A stretch of 64,000 nt of DNA. Source: Thermosphaera aggregans. GTDB taxonomy: Archaea; Thermoproteota; Thermoprotei_A; Sulfolobales; Desulfurococcaceae. The position numbers and the translations under genes are program-made. The notes under the pieces are model-generated. The model worked only from the letters and a program-made list of their open reading frames with translations, did not search any database and was not told the DNA's origin. Where the stretch lies: assembly GCF_014962245.1 (NCBI RefSeq), contig NZ_CP063144.1, positions 424,582 to 488,581 of the forward strand. Reading direction: 5' to 3'. This document shows, one piece after another, positions 43,558 to 52,494 of this stretch (position 1 is the first letter of the stretch; every line of letters starts with the position of its first letter).

Positions 43558-46014
43558 ATGGAAGAGTATGTGCCTAAGTTGAAGGAGACCAGGTGGAGCA
43601 TTGAGAGGGAGCAAGAAGTTCTGGCTAAATGGGAGGAGGAGCGTATAGGGGTTTTCGAGTTCTCACCGGAGGATGTGAGGGAGATCATAGCTATCGACAC
43701 GCCCCCTCCCTACGCAAGCGGTAAATGGCATGTAGGGGGTGCTGCCCATTACGCTCAAATAGACATGATTGCCAGGTATTTCAGGATGAAGGGTTATAAC
43801 GTCTTAGTACCCTTCTACGCGGACAGGAATGGGCTACCGGTTGAGGTTCAGGTCGAGAAGAGGCTCGGGGTCAACCCGCACGAACTAGCTAAGACTCCTG
43901 AGGGGAGGGAAAAGTTTCTCGAGGCTTGTAAAAGCTTTCTCGACGAGGCTGAAAAGGATATTGTTAGTGTCTGGAGAAGGCTTGGATGTAGCTTCCAGTA
44001 CTGGGTTAACGGGACAGATAGCCCGGAATACAGGACTCTAACCCAGGCAACGTTCATAGAGCTGTATAGGAAGGGCCTAGTCTACGAGGCTGAGAGACCC
44101 GTTAACTGGTGCCCCAGGTGTAAGACAACCCTGGCTGACGCGGAGCTTGAGCACGACGAGGAGGAGGGCGAGCTCTACTACATAAAGTTCACGGTCAAAG
44201 AGACAGGTGAGGACTTGCTTGTAGCTACTACAAGGCCTGAGATGCTTAGAGCGTGTAAAGCCCTAGTCTATAATCCTAGCGATGAAAGATATGTTAAGTA
44301 CAAGGGCATGCATGCTGTGAACCCGTTGTACGGTCACGAAATGCCGATCCTGGAGTACAATGAAGTCGACCCTGAGTTCGGCACAGGGTTGGTGATGGTT
44401 TGCAGCTACGGGGACCAAGTAGATGTCAAAATGTTCAGGGACCTCGGGCTGGACCCGGTGATCATCATTGAGAAGGATGGAAGGTTGAACAGTGAAGCAG
44501 GAGTTCTCGCCGGCTTGAAAGTAGATGATGCAAGGCGTAAGGCTGTTGAACTCCTGGAGTCTATGGGGAAGCTTCTTAAGAAAGAGAAGCATGTTCACAG
44601 CGTCCCAGTGTGCTGGAGGTGTAAAACACCTGTTCAAATAATTCATTCACGAGAATACTTCCTCAAGCAACTGGATTTTAAGAGCGAGCTTCTCGAGCTA
44701 GTTGACTTGATGGACTTCAAGCCTTTAATGCATAAGAAGAAGCTTATTGACTGGATAAACAGTGTTTCAACCGACTGGCCTATAAGCAGGGATAGGTATT
44801 ACGCCACAGAGGTCCCTGTCTGGAGGTGTAGAAGGTGCGGGGCAGTCCTACTGCCAGAGCCGGGAAGGTATTACCGTCCATGGAGGGATCCGCCTCCATG
44901 GGATAATTGCCCTGCTTGCGGCGCGCCGAGGGATGAGATTGAAGGGGAGAGGAAGGTTTTCGACACCTGGTTTGACAGCAGTATTTCAGTTCTATACGTC
45001 ACAGGGTATTTGAGAAACCATGAATTGTTCAGGAGGGCTTTCAGGAACACTCTCAGACCTCAGGGGCAGGATATTATAAGGACATGGCTTTACTACACCA
45101 TCCTCAGGACCTACCAGCTGACAGGTCAGCCAGCGTTCAGATGGGTCAGGATAACGGGAATGGGTCTAGACGAGAAAGGCGAAGCCATGCATAAGTCTAA
45201 GGGGAACGTCATAGATCCCGATCCGTATGTGGAGAAGTATGGGGGTGACGCTTTCAGGTACTGGGCAGCAGCCAGCAGTAAGCTCGGTTACGACTACAGG
45301 TTCAGCGAGCAGTTGATTAAGACTGGATTATTGTTCGCAACCAAGCTTTGGAATATTGCAAGGTTTGTGTCAAGCTTCCCGGAGCCCGAGGACTACGAGC
45401 TCAGGCCTATTGACAGGGCGACCCTCGCCTTGTTCAACAAGGTCCTAGTCCAGGTGGACAAGGCGTATAGTGAGCTAGATGTTTACGAGCCCGCAACCCT
45501 AATCTACGGTTTCACATGGGATTATTTCGCATCACACTACATCGAGCTTGTTAAATCAAGAGCGTACAACAGGGATGAGAAGTACTCGAGGCTTGAACAA
45601 TATGGTGCATGGCACACTCTCCACTACATCCTGAGAAGGGTTTTAAGAATGCTAGCCCCAATAATGCCTTTCGTCACCGACGCAATATACCGGGAGCTCT
45701 ACGGTGAGAGCGTTCACGTTCAGAAATTCCCCGAGCCGGATGAGGAATTTGCTGAAGCGTCGACGAGGCTTGCTGAAGCGATAGTGGAGGCTAACTCTGC
45801 TATCTGGGGTTACAAGAAGAAAAGGAACATGAGGCTTAGCGATCCGTTGAAAATAAAGGTGTTCCTTCCATCCGTCCTGGAGGAGGCGTTGAAAGAGATC
45901 GTTGACTTGCACAAGCTTGAGACGGTTGAGTTCTACGAGGAGGTAGCCCCTGAGGACGCGGTTAGCATTGGCGGAGGAGTTTATGTTTCAGAAGAGAGTC
46001 CTGAGCGAGAATAA
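43558..46014 (+). CDS. valS: Valyl-tRNA synthetase
   Basis: Class I synthetase, 818 aa. The HIGH region is PPPYASGKWHVGGAAHYAQI (about 51-70), the divergent crenarchaeal version. A CP1 editing domain spans about 190-340 (VATTRPEMLRA). KMSKS is represented by MHKSKGNVIDP (about 543-553). Zinc-binding pairs CPRC and CWRC and CRRC/CPAC are present. The C-terminal anticodon-binding and short coiled-coil region ends at about 818. The last 34 nt overlap the convergent PHP gene. Identity as ValS rather than IleRS or LeuRS rests on PPPYASG and Val-type signatures. Confidence 0.93.
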   Translation: MEEYVPKLKETRWSIEREQEVLAKWEEERIGVFEFSPEDVREIIAIDTPPPYASGKWHVGGAAHYAQIDMIARYFRMKGYNVLVPFYADRNGLPVEVQVEKRLGVNPHELAKTPEGREKFLEACKSFLDEAEKDIVSVWRRLGCSFQYWVNGTDSPEYRTLTQATFIELYRKGLVYEAERPVNWCPRCKTTLADAELEHDEEEGELYYIKFTVKETGEDLLVATTRPEMLRACKALVYNPSDERYVKYKGMHAVNPLYGHEMPILEYNEVDPEFGTGLVMVCSYGDQVDVKMFRDLGLDPVIIIEKDGRLNSEAGVLAGLKVDDARRKAVELLESMGKLLKKEKHVHSVPVCWRCKTPVQIIHSREYFLKQLDFKSELLELVDLMDFKPLMHKKKLIDWINSVSTDWPISRDRYYATEVPVWRCRRCGAVLLPEPGRYYRPWRDPPPWDNCPACGAPRDEIEGERKVFDTWFDSSISVLYVTGYLRNHELFRRAFRNTLRPQGQDIIRTWLYYTILRTYQLTGQPAFRWVRITGMGLDEKGEAMHKSKGNVIDPDPYVEKYGGDAFRYWAAASSKLGYDYRFSEQLIKTGLLFATKLWNIARFVSSFPEPEDYELRPIDRATLALFNKVLVQVDKAYSELDVYEPATLIYGFTWDYFASHYIELVKSRAYNRDEKYSRLEQYGAWHTLHYILRRVLRMLAPIMPFVTDAIYRELYGESVHVQKFPEPDEEFAEASTRLAEAIVEANSAIWGYKKKRNMRLSDPLKIKVFLPSVLEEALKEIVDLHKLETVEFYEEVAPEDAVSIGGGVYVSEESPERE

Positions 46015-46670
46015 TGCTTTCTAACCCTGTACTCAATACTCCACTTTATCCTCTTCACCATTGAGCGAAAGGGGTATCTTCCCTGGACAGGCTTCACCCT
46101 CCCTTTTAAAACAGCCTCGAAAACCTCTGAAAGCGTTAAATCCCCTGCCTCGATAAGCGTGTACGCTGCCCCGACGTGCTCAACAATATGTGCATCACTG
46201 TTAGCAACTCCCGGGATGCCGAGTAGTCTCGCAGCCTCAACAGCCTTCTTGTTTGCCCCTGTATTAGCGCCAGCATTCCACACCTCGATAGCGCTCCAGT
46301 CTTTATAGTCGAAGACCTTATCACCTATTCCAAGCCTCATAACGTCGAAAGGATGAGCCGGAACCACTAGACAGTTGTTCTCACGAGCCTTCTCCAATAG
46401 TAACCCGAGGCTCCTGGGGAATTCAAACCCCTCGTAGCAGTAAACAAGGACGTCCCCCTCGTCCGTTCGAACTTCAACCCCAGGTATCACTAAAATGTTT
46501 TTAAAGGAAGATGTGGTTTTCAAGGCAGCAATGCTTCCCTGGAAGGTATTGTGGTCTGTGATAGATATTACTGATAAGCCGCTGGAGATCGCGTAGGTAA
46601 TAATCTCCCTGGGGCTTGCCCTGCCATCGCTATAGTACGAGTGAATATGCAGGTCTGCTTTAAACGTCAT
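45981..46670 (-). CDS. PHP-domain phosphoesterase
   Basis: 229 aa. Metal-binding motifs of the PHP family: ADLHIHSYYSDG (residues 5-16), ISITDHNTF (about 37-45), GVEV (about 64), VPAHPFD (about 99) and NSDAH (about 158). All four PHP motifs are intact, so the enzyme is probably active on nucleotide or sugar phosphates, possibly a nucleoside 3',5'-bisphosphate. It overlaps the 3' end of valS. Confidence 0.88.
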   Translation of the reverse strand: MTFKADLHIHSYYSDGRASPREIITYAISSGLSVISITDHNTFQGSIAALKTTSSFKNILVIPGVEVRTDEGDVLVYCYEGFEFPRSLGLLLEKARENNCLVVPAHPFDVMRLGIGDKVFDYKDWSAIEVWNAGANTGANKKAVEAARLLGIPGVANSDAHIVEHVGAAYTLIEAGDLTLSEVFEAVLKGRVKPVQGRYPFRSMVKRIKWSIEYRVRKHYSRSGLSSET

Positions 46671-46731
46671 TGCAACCAGCTTTCAAGAAGGTTAATTATA
46701 GTGTGCCGGATTAAATAGGTTAGATAGATAT

Positions 46732-46974
46732 TTAAATCGGGTAGTAAGGCTTCAGCTCTGATTTACAGTAGGGGCACTTGTAGTGTACCCTTCTAGCATC
46801 AGCGCTACAGAAGTAAGCCTTCACCCCTTGGCTAAGGCATTTCGGGCAGTAATAGGCATTGTTCCCCTCGTAGGCTTCGTACAAGTCTATGTTAGTCTTG
46901 CAGATAATGCACTTCTCAGTTGTCCATCCCTTATGTCCCGGCTTGTTGACTCCTTTTATTAAACCACTGGTCAT
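46732..46974 (-). CDS. Small double zinc-ribbon protein
   Basis: 80 aa from ATG 46974 with AAGGTG upstream; GTG 46983 is also in frame but overlaps the SD. Zinc ligands: CIICK, CPKC, FC and CPYCK, arranged as two treble-clef-like ribbons. No other domain. Such small archaeal zinc proteins are abundant and uncharacterised. Confidence 0.72.
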   Translation of the reverse strand: MTSGLIKGVNKPGHKGWTTEKCIICKTNIDLYEAYEGNNAYYCPKCLSQGVKAYFCSADARRVHYKCPYCKSELKPYYPI

Positions 46975-47039
46975 GTTAAACACCTTCTAGTAGAGAGATA
47001 TAATACTAGTTTTTTAAAATTAACGATTAGGTGTGCGAG

Positions 47040-47771
47040 TTGATTATAGCTGCTGTTGGCGATGTCCACTCGCCAAAGTTCCTGCCCCTCTTCCTCAAAT
47101 CCTTAGGCGAGGTTCCCGTTAACATCGATGCCTTCATCCTCCTCGGAGACATTGTCGAGAAGAATAACGTGGAGGCCTTCGCACCTGTTTACCAGGCGAT
47201 TAGGAAGAGGTTTGAGAATGTTCCGGTGATAGGGGTTTTTGGAAACGAGGAGTACAGGGGTTTTGAGAGAGAATACTACGCGAAATACCCTGAAATCTCC
47301 TGGCTTAACGACGAGTTGAGAGTGTTCGGTTTAAACAGGTTTAAAACATGTATCGTAGGTACGAGAGGAGCCTTGGACAAGCCGACCCCGTGGCAGGCTA
47401 GTAACATACCGGGGATTCTAGAGTACTACAGGGATCTCCCCGGGAAAATAGCAGGCCTTTTAAGGGAATGCAGGGATTCAGCAGCGGAGATAACCATTCT
47501 CGCCTCACACTACGGCATCTCATACAGTAATCTAAAGGGGGAGAAGCCGAGCATCTATCCTTATCTCGCCTCGCAGAGGATGAGCGAGGTGGTTAAGCCC
47601 GAGCTGGTTGACCTTGTGATCCACGCCCACGCTCACAACGCCGTGGTGGAGTACACGGTTGTAAACAATGTACCAATTTACAATGCCTCCCTCCCAGGCA
47701 GGGGGAGAATCTTAGTCATTGAGGTTAAGCCTAGGAGAAGCATTTTAAACTGGCTTGCCAAGCCTAGGTGA
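47040..47771 (+). CDS. Metallophosphoesterase
   Basis: Calcineurin-like phosphoesterase, about 243 aa from TTG 47040, which has GGTG upstream (GTG 47031 is the alternative). Metal-site motifs: GDVHSPKF (residue 7), GDIVEKNN (about 37), GNEEYRG (N-E replaces the usual N-H-E), ASHYG (about 157) and HAHAH (about 200). The change in the third motif is known in this archaeal subgroup but affects substrate inference. Its last 8 nt overlap the convergent CitG-like gene. Confidence 0.85.
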   Translation: MIIAAVGDVHSPKFLPLFLKSLGEVPVNIDAFILLGDIVEKNNVEAFAPVYQAIRKRFENVPVIGVFGNEEYRGFEREYYAKYPEISWLNDELRVFGLNRFKTCIVGTRGALDKPTPWQASNIPGILEYYRDLPGKIAGLLRECRDSAAEITILASHYGISYSNLKGEKPSIYPYLASQRMSEVVKPELVDLVIHAHAHNAVVEYTVVNNVPIYNASLPGRGRILVIEVKPRRSILNWLAKPR

Positions 47772-48642
47772 ATCCTTCGAAAACCGCTACAGCCCCCATG
47801 GCTGATACGATGTCAGCTAAATGGTTCAGGCTTATACCTTGCTTGCCTAATTGTAGGTCAGCCTCGTAAAGCTTTCTAGCACCCTCCTTGCTCGTCATTA
47901 AGCCAAGGCTCCTTGCCTCCTCAACAAGCTTCCTCGCTTCAGCGGTCATGAATGGTTCTGAGAGGTCCAGGTAGAACGCTACGAGCGTGTTGTTCAAATC
48001 CCTTGTCTTCTTATAGTACTCGGAGAGCTTTTTCAAGTAGTTGAACAACGGGGTGTCCCTGGATTCTAAAAGCGTGAATGCCGGGTGCTTAGACCCGAGG
48101 GTTTTAAATACTTCGCTGAATGAGACACCGGATTTGACAAGTGTTAGCTGATCTACACCTGTTGAATACAAGTGCTCGTAGAGGTCACTTCTTCCAACAG
48201 TTTTAAAAGCATCCACCACAGATTTAACCTCTCCCGGCTTGTTTACCGATAGAATGAGCTCCAGGCTTCTCTTAAACTTGCTTGAATCAGCCGTGATGCT
48301 TACAACGTTGCTGTGGCCGATAGCCATTGAAAACACCAGTAAAGGCACAGTGTACGAGGGGTGGCAGGTGTTGCAGAACCTGTAAGACTCTCTGAGAAGC
48401 TTGGCAATAATCTTCCCTAGTTCAATGCTTGCAAAGCTTAGCTCACCCTTCCTAACCTTCTCCCCCAGCAAGAAAGCCTCCTCTAGAAGCGGGAGGGATG
48501 ATACAATGTTGCATGATGCTTCATCATAGGTTTTCAAAGGCTTCAACCTGTGAAGACTTCCCGGTTTGAAGTAGGATCCTAAACCGACTAAAGCCCCGTG
48601 TATAAGGCTTCTAACTACTTCACTGGTCAATTCAAACCCCAT
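47764..48642 (-). CDS. Triphosphoribosyl-dephospho-CoA synthase (CitG/MdcB)-like protein
   Basis: 292 aa, all-helical. The N-terminal stretch (FKPGSLHRLKPLKTYDEASC, then SSLPLLEEAF) resembles the PGNVHR...FLxS pattern of CitG/MdcB enzymes, and NTCHPSYTVPLLVFSMAIGH matches their NTxLG region in position but not fully in residues. The C-terminal segment ADIVSAMGAVAVFEGF also fits. Citrate lyase or malonate decarboxylase genes are not seen, so the archaeal protein may have another substrate. It follows the RimK-like gene by 149 nt. Confidence 0.6.
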   Translation of the reverse strand: MGFELTSEVVRSLIHGALVGLGSYFKPGSLHRLKPLKTYDEASCNIVSSLPLLEEAFLLGEKVRKGELSFASIELGKIIAKLLRESYRFCNTCHPSYTVPLLVFSMAIGHSNVVSITADSSKFKRSLELILSVNKPGEVKSVVDAFKTVGRSDLYEHLYSTGVDQLTLVKSGVSFSEVFKTLGSKHPAFTLLESRDTPLFNYLKKLSEYYKKTRDLNNTLVAFYLDLSEPFMTAEARKLVEEARSLGLMTSKEGARKLYEADLQLGKQGISLNHLADIVSAMGAVAVFEGFT

Positions 48643-48683
48643 TTAATCCTTTATCACATAAGGAATTATTAATGTGTTAGAAA

Positions 48684-48732
48684 TCAGGATGAGAGCTCTT
48701 CTTCACTTATCCGACGGTTTACTATTCATCAT
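48684..48732 (-). ncRNA. Candidate C/D box sRNA
   Basis: Reading the minus strand: box C ATGATGA, 12-nt guide, box D' CGGA (one mismatch), 3 nt, box C' GTGAAGA (one mismatch), 12-nt guide, box D CTGA. The 12/3/12 spacing is the symmetric layout of archaeal C/D sRNAs that guide rRNA or tRNA 2'-O-methylation. It fills the middle of the 149-nt gap between two minus-strand genes and would be transcribed with them or alone. Predicted targets were not searched. Confidence 0.7.
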
Positions 48733-48791
48733 CTTGAAAAAGACTATGTTAACATTCCTTTAAAACAGCATCTTTCAACGAGTTAACACGA

Positions 48792-49682
48792 TCACTTTTT
48801 AATCTTCTCTATCAAGTGTTCAATAATGTAGTCCGGCGGGTTTACACCGGTTGAAGCCCGCAGGCCCTCCCAGTAGGGGAACGCGTTAACCTCTAAAATA
48901 TAGTGTCTCCCGGTTGAAACATCCTCCGCAACATCTACACCAGCATAATCCAGCCCAAGAATCGCCGAAGCCTTGACAGCCGTTGCGAATATCTCCGGCG
49001 CTTCCTCCTCTCTCACCGGGACGCCCTGGGCGCCTTGCGCAATGTTCGTTTTCCAACTATTCTTGCTCACCCTTCTCATCGCTCCGATCACCCTCCCACC
49101 TACTACGAATACTCTGTAATCATAACCCGGCTTCTCCAAGTATTTCTGGAGATAGCTGGGAACACCAATGTTCATCAAGCTCCTCGTGGTCTGAAAGGCT
49201 AGGTCAGGGTCTTCTATCAGGGCGCTGCCAAGCCCAAGACTCCCCATTAGCGGCTTGTAAACAATCTTCTTCTTCGCCTGGGCATACCTCATAGCTGAGA
49301 ACGGGTTTTCAGTAATCATCGTGTCCGGGACTGGGAGGCCGTGAAGCGAGAGCCTTACCAGGCTTCTCCACTTATCCTTCGCGATCAAAGCGTTAAACGG
49401 GTTGTTTATCACGGGCACCGTGCTTGCAAGTGCTTCAAGAACCCCCAGCCTCTTCTCAAACACGTCCAGGCTCATAACCAGCCCTATTCCTCGTAGCACT
49501 GCCCCGTCAATGTTAACAGGCTCATCTCTCTGCTTAACAACTATCCTCCCATCATCAATCAACGCATCCATCAATGGCAGTTTCAAATAGACTGCTTCAA
49601 CACCTCTTCTCCTAGCGGCTTCTAAAAGATCGTTAACGCTTCCCGGCGGCTCCCGCCTATAGTCTATTATACCGATCTTCAA
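48792..49682 (-). CDS. RimK/LysX-family ATP-grasp ligase
   Basis: 296 aa. The ATP-grasp fold is clear: KDKWRSLVRLSLHGLPVPDT (about 105), glycine-rich loop YKPLMGSLGLGSALI (about 146-160), QKYLEKPGYDYRVFVVG (about 187-203) and metal-binding GLDYAGVDVAE...YILEVNAFP (about 248-275). The family adds amino acids, usually glutamate, to a C-terminus or a cofactor such as tetrahydromethanopterin or F420. Substrate is not determinable. It neighbours a membrane protein and a CitG-like gene. Confidence 0.85.
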   Translation of the reverse strand: MKIGIIDYRREPPGSVNDLLEAARRRGVEAVYLKLPLMDALIDDGRIVVKQRDEPVNIDGAVLRGIGLVMSLDVFEKRLGVLEALASTVPVINNPFNALIAKDKWRSLVRLSLHGLPVPDTMITENPFSAMRYAQAKKKIVYKPLMGSLGLGSALIEDPDLAFQTTRSLMNIGVPSYLQKYLEKPGYDYRVFVVGGRVIGAMRRVSKNSWKTNIAQGAQGVPVREEEAPEIFATAVKASAILGLDYAGVDVAEDVSTGRHYILEVNAFPYWEGLRASTGVNPPDYIIEHLIEKIKK

Positions 49683-50017
49683 GCACTCCTCCTCCTTGAA
49701 ACCATTAAGGAGTAGACGAGGGCTAGCAGGCTTAACCCAGCTGTGTAGAGAACGCTCGCAATGCTTGAGAAGCTGTTTAGCGCAATCCCGGTGAGACCTC
49801 CCAGGACGATGACGGTGGCTGAGAGATAGGTTAGGGTTCTCGCCTCGCTTCTGCTGGCTTGACCCGTGTATTTGAATATAAGTATCAGGGAAGCTAGGAT
49901 CACTAGCGAGCCGGCTATGACATAGTTGAGCTCAAGGCTGAAGGAAGATATCGCTGCGCCTACGTATGCAGCTATTAATGCCGAATCAATTATTCTCTTA
50001 CTCTGCTTACTCGACAT
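49679..50017 (-). CDS. Small four-helix membrane protein
   Basis: 112 aa with four hydrophobic segments: residues 13-28, 30-47, 60-80 and 85-103. Termini are basic (KQSKRI at the start, RRRSA at the end). The stop overlaps the RimK-like start by 4 nt, so it is co-translated with it. No family recognised. Confidence 0.72.
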   Translation of the reverse strand: MSSKQSKRIIDSALIAAYVGAAISSFSLELNYVIAGSLVILASLILIFKYTGQASRSEARTLTYLSATVIVLGGLTGIALNSFSSIASVLYTAGLSLLALVYSLMVSRRRSA

Positions 50018-50054
50018 TGTGAACCCTCTTAAGAGAATCTAGGTTGAGGATGTT

Positions 50055-50972
50055 TTAAAGCATTCTTAATTTGTCAATGTAGAGCGAGAGTAGCCCTAGG
50101 TAAATACCGGCTTCCAAGGGGTCGGTGTTGAAAGATAGGTCAATGGTTTTCAACCCCATTCTAGCGTATTGAAACTTGAGTTCTTTGACATAATAGTCTT
50201 CCACGCTTGTTGACACGAGCACTATTGACCCGGGTCCTGCTACGTTTTCAGCGTTTTCAAACCTGGCGTTCACGCCAATCCGTCTCAACGACTCGCCCAG
50301 GTATAATGTTGGAGCCTCCATCAGCTTGCTTGAAGTAAGCAGCACCTCCTTCTGCGAAATAATTTTCGTTAAGGGCTCGGAATATCTTTCTATGAGCTCC
50401 TCTATCAAGGGAACCACCCCCTCCTTACTGTGCTGGAAAAGCCTTGCACCTCTCGCCTCAAGCTTGTCCTTATAAAGGCTTGAGAGAGCATGGTTCACGC
50501 CTAGAGCCATCGTGAGCGAGGCCTCAAGCTCATCCGCTCTCTCAACATACACTGGGCCGTAGTTGTCGAGAATCCTCTTAACCCTCTCATCCATGGGTTT
50601 CGATGTTACAGCGAGGAGCTCGTGGTTAAGTATTCTTGAAACCTGCATAGTGTTCAGCAACCCGGTGTAGGGGTTGCTCGCGAAGACGAGAACCCTCCAG
50701 CCCTCCCGGTAGGCAAGGGTGTACAGGGAAACAGCGGGGATATCGCTTATCAGCGTGTTCAGCTCCGGGTCTACCGTAGCTATGTGCCAGTACGCTGTTG
50801 AAGCAGGCAGGTACCCCTGTCTATTATAAGTTATTATCAACGGCTTCCTACTACTGGCTAGGAAACTCTCAATAACGCCTCCGAGAGCTACGGCTTCCTT
50901 CTCCAAGTCCCCTATAAGCTTTGAGAAAAAAGCTATACTAGAGCGGTCTCTAAGCTTCTGCAGCAACTGCAT
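50055..50972 (-). CDS. SIS-like (phosphosugar isomerase fold) protein, tentative
   Basis: 305 aa. Two repeats of alternating beta/alpha units ([34 protein letters not shown]; then [34 protein letters not shown]) resemble a tandem SIS fold as in GlmS or PGI-like proteins. Catalytic residues cannot be assigned. Its ATG start at 50972 lies 40 nt inside the MTA phosphorylase gene, so expression is coupled. Function could be a sugar-phosphate isomerase or binding protein. Confidence 0.6.
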   Translation of the reverse strand: MQLLQKLRDRSSIAFFSKLIGDLEKEAVALGGVIESFLASSRKPLIITYNRQGYLPASTAYWHIATVDPELNTLISDIPAVSLYTLAYREGWRVLVFASNPYTGLLNTMQVSRILNHELLAVTSKPMDERVKRILDNYGPVYVERADELEASLTMALGVNHALSSLYKDKLEARGARLFQHSKEGVVPLIEELIERYSEPLTKIISQKEVLLTSSKLMEAPTLYLGESLRRIGVNARFENAENVAGPGSIVLVSTSVEDYYVKELKFQYARMGLKTIDLSFNTDPLEAGIYLGLLSLYIDKLRML

Positions 50973-51754
50973 AGTTTCTCATCCGGCTTCTCGGGAAGCC
51001 TCTCAATAATCTTCGGAAGCAGCTTTTTCGCTTTAACAGTGTTCTCGCCCATTGTTTTAACCACTTCTTCAGCTGTCACAGGCTTCTCAGCCCAGACATC
51101 GTAATCTGTCACCATTGACACGGTGGCGTAGCACATTTCAGCCTCGCACGCAAGGTTAACCTCTGGAACCAGGGTCATCCCTATGATGTCTGCTTTAAAC
51201 ACTTCCTTCCAAACCCTGCTCTCCGCTCTCGTGCTAAACCTCGGCCCTTCGATGCAAACGTATGTTCCCTTTGGATGGATCTTGATCTCGGGTACTTGTG
51301 AAGCAGCTTCAAGGATTACCTGCCTTAGGTGTTCGCAGAAGGGGTCTGCACAGCTCACATGCCCCACGATACCGCCTTCGAAGAACGTGAACCCTCTAAC
51401 TCCTTTGGTCATGTCTATGAACTGGTCTGGGAGGACGAAGTCCCCGGGCCTGTAGTCCTCTTTGAGGCTTCCAACAGCGGAGAAAGCTATAACCCATTTA
51501 ACACCCAGGGCTTTCAGCGCCCAGATATTCGCCCTGTAGTTTATCCTGTGAGGCGGGATTTTATGCCCCCTGCCGTGCCTGGGGAGGAATGCTATGGTCC
51601 TGCCTTTCAACTCCCCTATGATGATGTTATCGCTGGGGGCTCCGTATGGAGTGTAGATTTTAACCTCCCTCACATTCTCAAGGCCTGGGAGGTCGTATAT
51701 TCCGCTCCCGCCTATTACCCCGATTAAGGCTTTCTCCCTAGTCTCCACGAGCAT
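50933..51754 (-). CDS. mtnP: S-methyl-5'-thioadenosine phosphorylase
   Basis: Phosphorolyses MTA to adenine and 5-methylthioribose-1-phosphate. 273 aa. Phosphate-binding [15 protein letters not shown] (about 10-24), [18 protein letters not shown] (about 60), substrate site [13 protein letters not shown] (about 167) and [17 protein letters not shown] (about 190). The C-terminus carries CSCC (about 262-265), a CxC-type disulfide segment known to stabilise crenarchaeal MTAP II. Start ATG 51754. Confidence 0.95.
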   Translation of the reverse strand: MLVETREKALIGVIGGSGIYDLPGLENVREVKIYTPYGAPSDNIIIGELKGRTIAFLPRHGRGHKIPPHRINYRANIWALKALGVKWVIAFSAVGSLKEDYRPGDFVLPDQFIDMTKGVRGFTFFEGGIVGHVSCADPFCEHLRQVILEAASQVPEIKIHPKGTYVCIEGPRFSTRAESRVWKEVFKADIIGMTLVPEVNLACEAEMCYATVSMVTDYDVWAEKPVTAEEVVKTMGENTVKAKKLLPKIIERLPEKPDEKLCSCCRSLETALV

Positions 51755-51757
51755 ATC

Positions 51758-52441
51758 CTACACCTTAAACCTGTATACCTTCTTCGAACCATCATATTCA
51801 AGAATCTTCTTATCAACGAGCACGTTTAAAGCATCCCTGTAGTACTCCTCGCCCACGTCGATACCGTACCATTCCTTGAAACCCTCCACTATCTCGTTAA
51901 AACTCCACTCTGTTTTCCCGGTTTCCTTGAAAGTCTCCGAGACCATTCTCTTGATAAACTGGTAGGTATCCTCAAGCCTTGTCCACGGGTATTGGAACCA
52001 TATCCATTCCTTTACTTCAATATAGTAGTAGTCGGGCTTGAACTTCGCCACAGGGCTTATCCACTGGAGTGCAGCGGTTTTAACCTTGCTAGGCTTCCAC
52101 TTCTCAGCGATAAAGTCTCTCGCAAGCTTAAGTGTTTCACCAGTATCAACGATATCGTCCACGATGAGTATGTTTAAATTCTCAGCATCTATGATCATGG
52201 GGAATTTTATAATAGCCTTCTCCTCAGCCTTGGCAGCTTCAGTCCAGTGCTGGCTCTGAATACTTGCGAGATTGTCGATACCCATAAAATCGCACAGGAG
52301 CCTTGCCGGGACGAAACCCCCTCTTGCAACAGCCACAACGAGATCCGGCTTGAAACCACTCTCCCTGATTATTCTCGCAAGATTTCTAGTCCAGTCAACG
52401 ATCTCGCTCCATGAAACCAGCTGGGTTCGAACCCTAGGCAT
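51758..52441 (-). CDS. Purine phosphoribosyltransferase
   Basis: Salvages hypoxanthine, guanine or xanthine using PRPP. About 227 aa from ATG 52441 (GTG 52450 also in frame). PRPP-binding motif NILIVDDIVDTGETLKLA (about 95-112); PDLVVAVARGGFVPARLL near the N-terminus. The second half (about 165-227) adds a winged-helix-like region (EYYRDALNVLVDKKILEY), longer than simple Hpt enzymes. It lies beside the MTA phosphorylase, forming a purine salvage pair with a 3-nt gap. Confidence 0.85.
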   Translation of the reverse strand: MPRVRTQLVSWSEIVDWTRNLARIIRESGFKPDLVVAVARGGFVPARLLCDFMGIDNLASIQSQHWTEAAKAEEKAIIKFPMIIDAENLNILIVDDIVDTGETLKLARDFIAEKWKPSKVKTAALQWISPVAKFKPDYYYIEVKEWIWFQYPWTRLEDTYQFIKRMVSETFKETGKTEWSFNEIVEGFKEWYGIDVGEEYYRDALNVLVDKKILEYDGSKKVYRFKV

Positions 52442-52494
52442 CTCTATCACATAAGATATTAATGGTTGCTACAAATTTAAGGATTTCATGAAAA

